A DNA stretch of 14,691 nucleotides, taken from assembly GCA_002498725.1 (NCBI GenBank), contig DAIJ01000012.1, positions 1 to 14,691 on the forward strand. Direction: 5' to 3'. Origin of the DNA: Euryarchaeota archaeon UBA23. Its GTDB lineage: Archaea > Thermoplasmatota > Poseidoniia > Poseidoniales > Thalassarchaeaceae. The position numbers and the translations under genes are program-made. The notes under the pieces were generated by a model. The model was not told the origin of the DNA. It ran no database searches and saw only the letters and a program-made list of their open reading frames with translations. Shown one piece after another: positions 12,570 to 14,691 of the stretch (position 1 is its first letter; every line of letters begins with the position of its first letter).

Positions 12570-14144
12570 TCAATCGCCTCTGGCGCTAATCACCTGATCT
12601 ATACGGAGCATGCTCATTGCAGTCTCGCTTGCAGACACTAAACTATCTTCAATCACAGGCCTTGGGTGCCACGCTCCAGATATGTCACCCACTTCACCAT
12701 TTGGCATTATACCGAAGTGATTTTGGCTTTCTTCTCGTGATGATGCGCGGAGTTCAAGTACAGCATCAAGTATGTCCTTACCAGCATTGGATGCTAGTGT
12801 GGCAGGAATTATCTCCATAGCACGTGCAAATGCGTCCATGGCTAAACGGGCTCTTCCCGGCTCTTTTTCACTCGCGTCTCTAATTGCTTGCGCTATACGA
12901 ATGTGTGTAGACCCTCCTCCTGCCAACAATTCATTGGATTCGTGGGCCAAACTTGTTGCCCTGAGGGCGTCATGAAGTCCTCGGATTATTTCTTCAGTGG
13001 CTGTATCTCCAGCACCACCTACTGCCATTGTAACTACACCGGGAGAACTACAGTTGTCGATGATAATCACGTCTTGGACTTGATCACTGGCTTGTCTACG
13101 TTCCCAATTTACTGATCCTGCGATGCCAAGATCTTCTTCTTCAATGTCGAGAATTGAGTCAATTATTGTAGCATTTGTTGCCTGAGATGCATTGTACAAT
13201 TCAGATTCATCTAAACCAGAGACAGGTAATGTACCAGCATCTACCAAATCGTGAAGTATGTCTCTGTCTATTTCCCCTCCACACAAGATTAGCTTGGCTC
13301 CGGCTTCGATTAGAGCGCTCGAAATTTCCTTTTTTCGGTCTTGTTCCGCTTCAATAAAACCATCAAGCTGGTCTGCAGAAGTAATTTTTATTTCTGCGTT
13401 TCGAGTCATTTTTCTTATCTTTATATCTCCACCAATAACTGCCGTTTTCGCGTTTTTTAGATTATTGGGTAGCGAGTCCATCAGAACCCTTCGACGTATT
13501 GCTATTCCTTTGATGAGATAGCTGTCTCTCAGACCTCCTGTGGTTGTTTTGTACATGGCTACATGTTCTGCACCAGGTACTTCCACCTGATTCTTGACTG
13601 CGTCAAGTGAATCTCTGACAAGAGATGCGAATGTGTCTAGTGCTGCTTCGGCACCTTTTCCAGTTAGTGCTGTTTCGGCGACGCCCAATAATTTCTTTTT
13701 GTCCGTGTTTATGGATTCTTTATCCATTAATTCGTTTGCAACCCTAACAGATCTTCTATATCCATCTACAAGCGTTAGTGGGTGTAGGCCTTTGGAAAGC
13801 AGGTTATTTGCCTCTTCTAGTAAAGAGCCGCATAGAAGCATAGTAGTGGTTACGCCATCACCACATGATTCTTCTTGCATCTCTCCCATTGATACCATCA
13901 TCTTAGCTGCAGGGTGCTTTACCATCAATTCTGCGACTATTTTTGCACCGTCATTAGTGACGGCTGTAGTTCCATCAGTTTTGTACATCATTTTGTCTAA
14001 GCCACGTGGGCCATAAGTTGGTTTAAGTAGGTCAGAGAACACTCTTGCGGCGGCAATTAATTTCTCTTGGACATCCGTGCCACTAGTAACATTAGTCTGG
14101 TCATTCACTATGACCACGGGAGGCTTGCCTTCGCCCTCACTCAT
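12570..14144 (-). CDS. Thermosome subunit (group II chaperonin), somewhat divergent
   Basis: This is an archaeal CCT-like ATP-driven folding chaperonin subunit, 524 residues against the usual 540-550. The equatorial N-terminal part has KPTYGPRGLDKMM (41-53), DGTTAVTNDGAKIV (57-70) and the phosphate-binding loop CGDGVTTTMLL (94-104). In most thermosomes that loop is GDGTTT; here the first Thr is Val98, while Asp96 is kept. The intermediate and apical parts show LIKGIAI (210-216) and IEAGAKLILCGGEID (279-293). The returning equatorial part has LHDALRATS (390-398, whose Asp392 matches the catalytic Asp), LLAGGGSTHIRIA (407-419) and the closing helix MLRIDQVISARG (512-523). The Gly/Met-rich tail seen in many thermosomes is absent. 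It probably forms hetero-oligomers with another subunit. It opens the minus-strand run with purH and purN, and has TATA-like and tandem-repeat sequence upstream. Confidence 0.93.
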   Translation of the reverse strand: MSEGEGKPPVVIVNDQTNVTSGTDVQEKLIAAARVFSDLLKPTYGPRGLDKMMYKTDGTTAVTNDGAKIVAELMVKHPAAKMMVSMGEMQEESCGDGVTTTMLLCGSLLEEANNLLSKGLHPLTLVDGYRRSVRVANELMDKESINTDKKKLLGVAETALTGKGAEAALDTFASLVRDSLDAVKNQVEVPGAEHVAMYKTTTGGLRDSYLIKGIAIRRRVLMDSLPNNLKNAKTAVIGGDIKIRKMTRNAEIKITSADQLDGFIEAEQDRKKEISSALIEAGAKLILCGGEIDRDILHDLVDAGTLPVSGLDESELYNASQATNATIIDSILDIEEEDLGIAGSVNWERRQASDQVQDVIIIDNCSSPGVVTMAVGGAGDTATEEIIRGLHDALRATSLAHESNELLAGGGSTHIRIAQAIRDASEKEPGRARLAMDAFARAMEIIPATLASNAGKDILDAVLELRASSREESQNHFGIMPNGEVGDISGAWHPRPVIEDSLVSASETAMSMLRIDQVISARGD

Positions 14145-14219
14145 GCATCAGGGCCACCCAAGTGACTGCCATGAATGCTTTGAGAAAGAAATATGCGGTT
14201 TTTTTGTCAGATGTATGAA

Positions 14220-14230
14220 AATAATATATT
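14220..14230 (-). promoter_or_regulatory. TATA-like box for the thermosome gene
   Basis: The minus strand reads AATATATTATT here, about 80 bp before the thermosome ATG and directly beside the tandem-repeat array. A start site about 25 bp downstream would leave a leader of roughly 50 nt. A weaker AT-rich candidate, GCATATTTC, lies nearer the gene at 14186-14194. Confidence 0.4.
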
Positions 14231-14233
14231 CAG

Positions 14234-14293
14234 AAAACGTGTAACAAAACGTGTAACAAAACGTGTAACAAAACGTGTAACAGAACATGTAAC
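14234..14293. repeat. Five tandem copies of a 12-bp unit
   Basis: Four identical copies of AAAACGTGTAAC occupy 14234-14281, followed by a fifth that differs at two positions (AGAACATGTAAC, 14282-14293). The array sits upstream of a TATA-like box that faces the thermosome gene and about 140 bp before the plus-strand membrane protein. Such arrays act as iterated protein-binding sites for activators, repressors or replication initiators; which applies is not visible here. No cdc6/orc1 gene lies in the window. Confidence 0.9.
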
Positions 14294-14309
14294 AAGGTTT
14301 GTTTAATTG

Positions 14310-14374
14310 CCGAGCAGTGGGTTGAATTCGATGGTAATAATATTACACAGAATGCCAATATTATTCGCGCTCGG
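14310..14374. repeat. Nested inverted repeats
   Basis: An outer pair, CCGAGC (14310-14315) and GCTCGG (14369-14374), encloses an inner 9-bp AT-only pair, AATAATATT (14336-14344) and AATATTATT (14357-14365), with a 12-base loop. Together they could form a long interrupted stem in DNA or RNA, or present two operator halves. No poly-T tract follows, so a terminator is unlikely. Confidence 0.6.
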
Positions 14375-14398
14375 TTTGATTAGCGCTGTGAAATAATC

Positions 14399-14407
14399 AA
14401 TTTAATT
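14399..14407 (+). promoter_or_regulatory. TATA-like box for the right-edge membrane protein gene
   Basis: AATTTAATT is centred about 29 bp before the ATG at 14432, the distance expected for a leaderless or nearly leaderless archaeal transcript, and matches the spacing seen at several other starts in the window. Confidence 0.4.
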
Positions 14408-14431
14408 ACCTGCCTTTCTGTGGGCGACTCA

Positions 14432-14691
14432 ATGAGTTCTCCTTTGGAGTCATTGGAGGAGCTTCGGGCATCATTAGACACATTGATGGAGAAAATTGGG
14501 CCTTTTGTAATAATACCACTGTTAATCTTATTATTTTCGGGAATGATTTACACTAGCATTAGTGATTTCATGGATCAGGGAGATAGTTTTGGTTTTCCTG
14601 ATGGTTACTATGGCCCCGATAGTCCTGAATTTGCAGGGGATGTGATTTGGGAAGGAAATACTGACGATCTTTGGACGGTTGGGTTGAAGAA
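14432..14691 (+). CDS. Membrane-anchored protein, 3'-truncated by the window
   Basis: The ATG at 14432 opens a frame that is uninterrupted for 86 codons to the window edge. A short polar N-terminus (MSSPLESLEELRASLDTLME) leads into one hydrophobic helix at about residues 24-42 (FVIIPLLILLFSGMIYTSI). An acidic, Gly/Asp/Tyr-rich segment follows (DGYYGPDSPE...GNTDDLW), typical of the outside face of archaeal surface proteins. The likely layout is N-terminus inside, one anchor and a large outer domain beyond the window. There is no cleavage motif I can identify. I do not recognise the family, and the missing C-terminal part would be needed to name it. It is divergent from the thermosome gene. Confidence 0.7.
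   Translation, partial: MSSPLESLEELRASLDTLMEKIGPFVIIPLLILLFSGMIYTSISDFMDQGDSFGFPDGYYGPDSPEFAGDVIWEGNTDDLWTVGLK

Noticed and set aside
13594..14016. Plus-strand open frame opposite the thermosome gene
   Set aside because: Antisense shadow of a well-conserved gene; serine-rich low-complexity translation and no start context.

Overview
The window looks like a piece of a planktonic marine euryarchaeal genome, probably Marine Group II/Poseidoniales or a close Thermoplasmatota relative. The archaeal markers are a DnaG-type Toprim primase, a group II chaperonin (thermosome) subunit and a small Lrp/AsnC regulator. TATA-like boxes sit about 25 bp before several start codons, which suggests leaderless or short-leader transcripts. 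Purine biosynthesis is of the bacterial formyl-folate type (PurH, PurN), as expected of a marine heterotrophic archaeon. The lineage is inferred from gene content; no rRNA is present.

Region 1 (1-2350) is the accessory-looking part. A P-loop ATPase with AAA+/SF3-like motifs, possibly cut by the left edge, lies 4 nt before a GIY-YIG nuclease carrying two Cys/His zinc motifs. They favour AGA/AGG arginine codons more than the genes downstream. A convergent Cys/His-rich orphan follows, then a divergent promoter region with a 13-bp palindrome shared with an Lrp-type regulator.

Region 2 (2352-7814) holds the regulator gene, then a minus-strand pair (thioredoxin-fold protein followed by a SAM methyltransferase) in which the ribosome-binding site of the second gene sits on the stop codon of the first. 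Beyond it lie a 783-residue membrane-anchored TPR protein and archaeal dnaG. A GC-rich hairpin lies just before the TPR start codon. A GC-rich, foldable 190-nt stretch with its own TATA-like box precedes dnaG and may be a structured leader or a small RNA.

Region 3 (8008-10244) has a 75-residue minus-strand protein and a divergent plus-strand run of four tightly packed genes: a TerB-like helical protein, a helical-repeat-like protein, an 82-residue helical protein and a MobA-type nucleotidyltransferase. The first three have no firm function.

Region 4 (10236-14144) is a minus-strand run of thermosome subunit, purH and purN. mobA and purN converge with a 9-bp overlap of their 3' ends. The 287-bp gap right of the thermosome gene carries five tandem copies of a 12-bp unit next to a TATA-like box, then nested inverted repeats, and ends at a membrane-anchored protein that runs off the right edge.

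No tRNA, rRNA, CRISPR array or insertion sequence was seen, and no gene-free stretch exceeds 300 bp.
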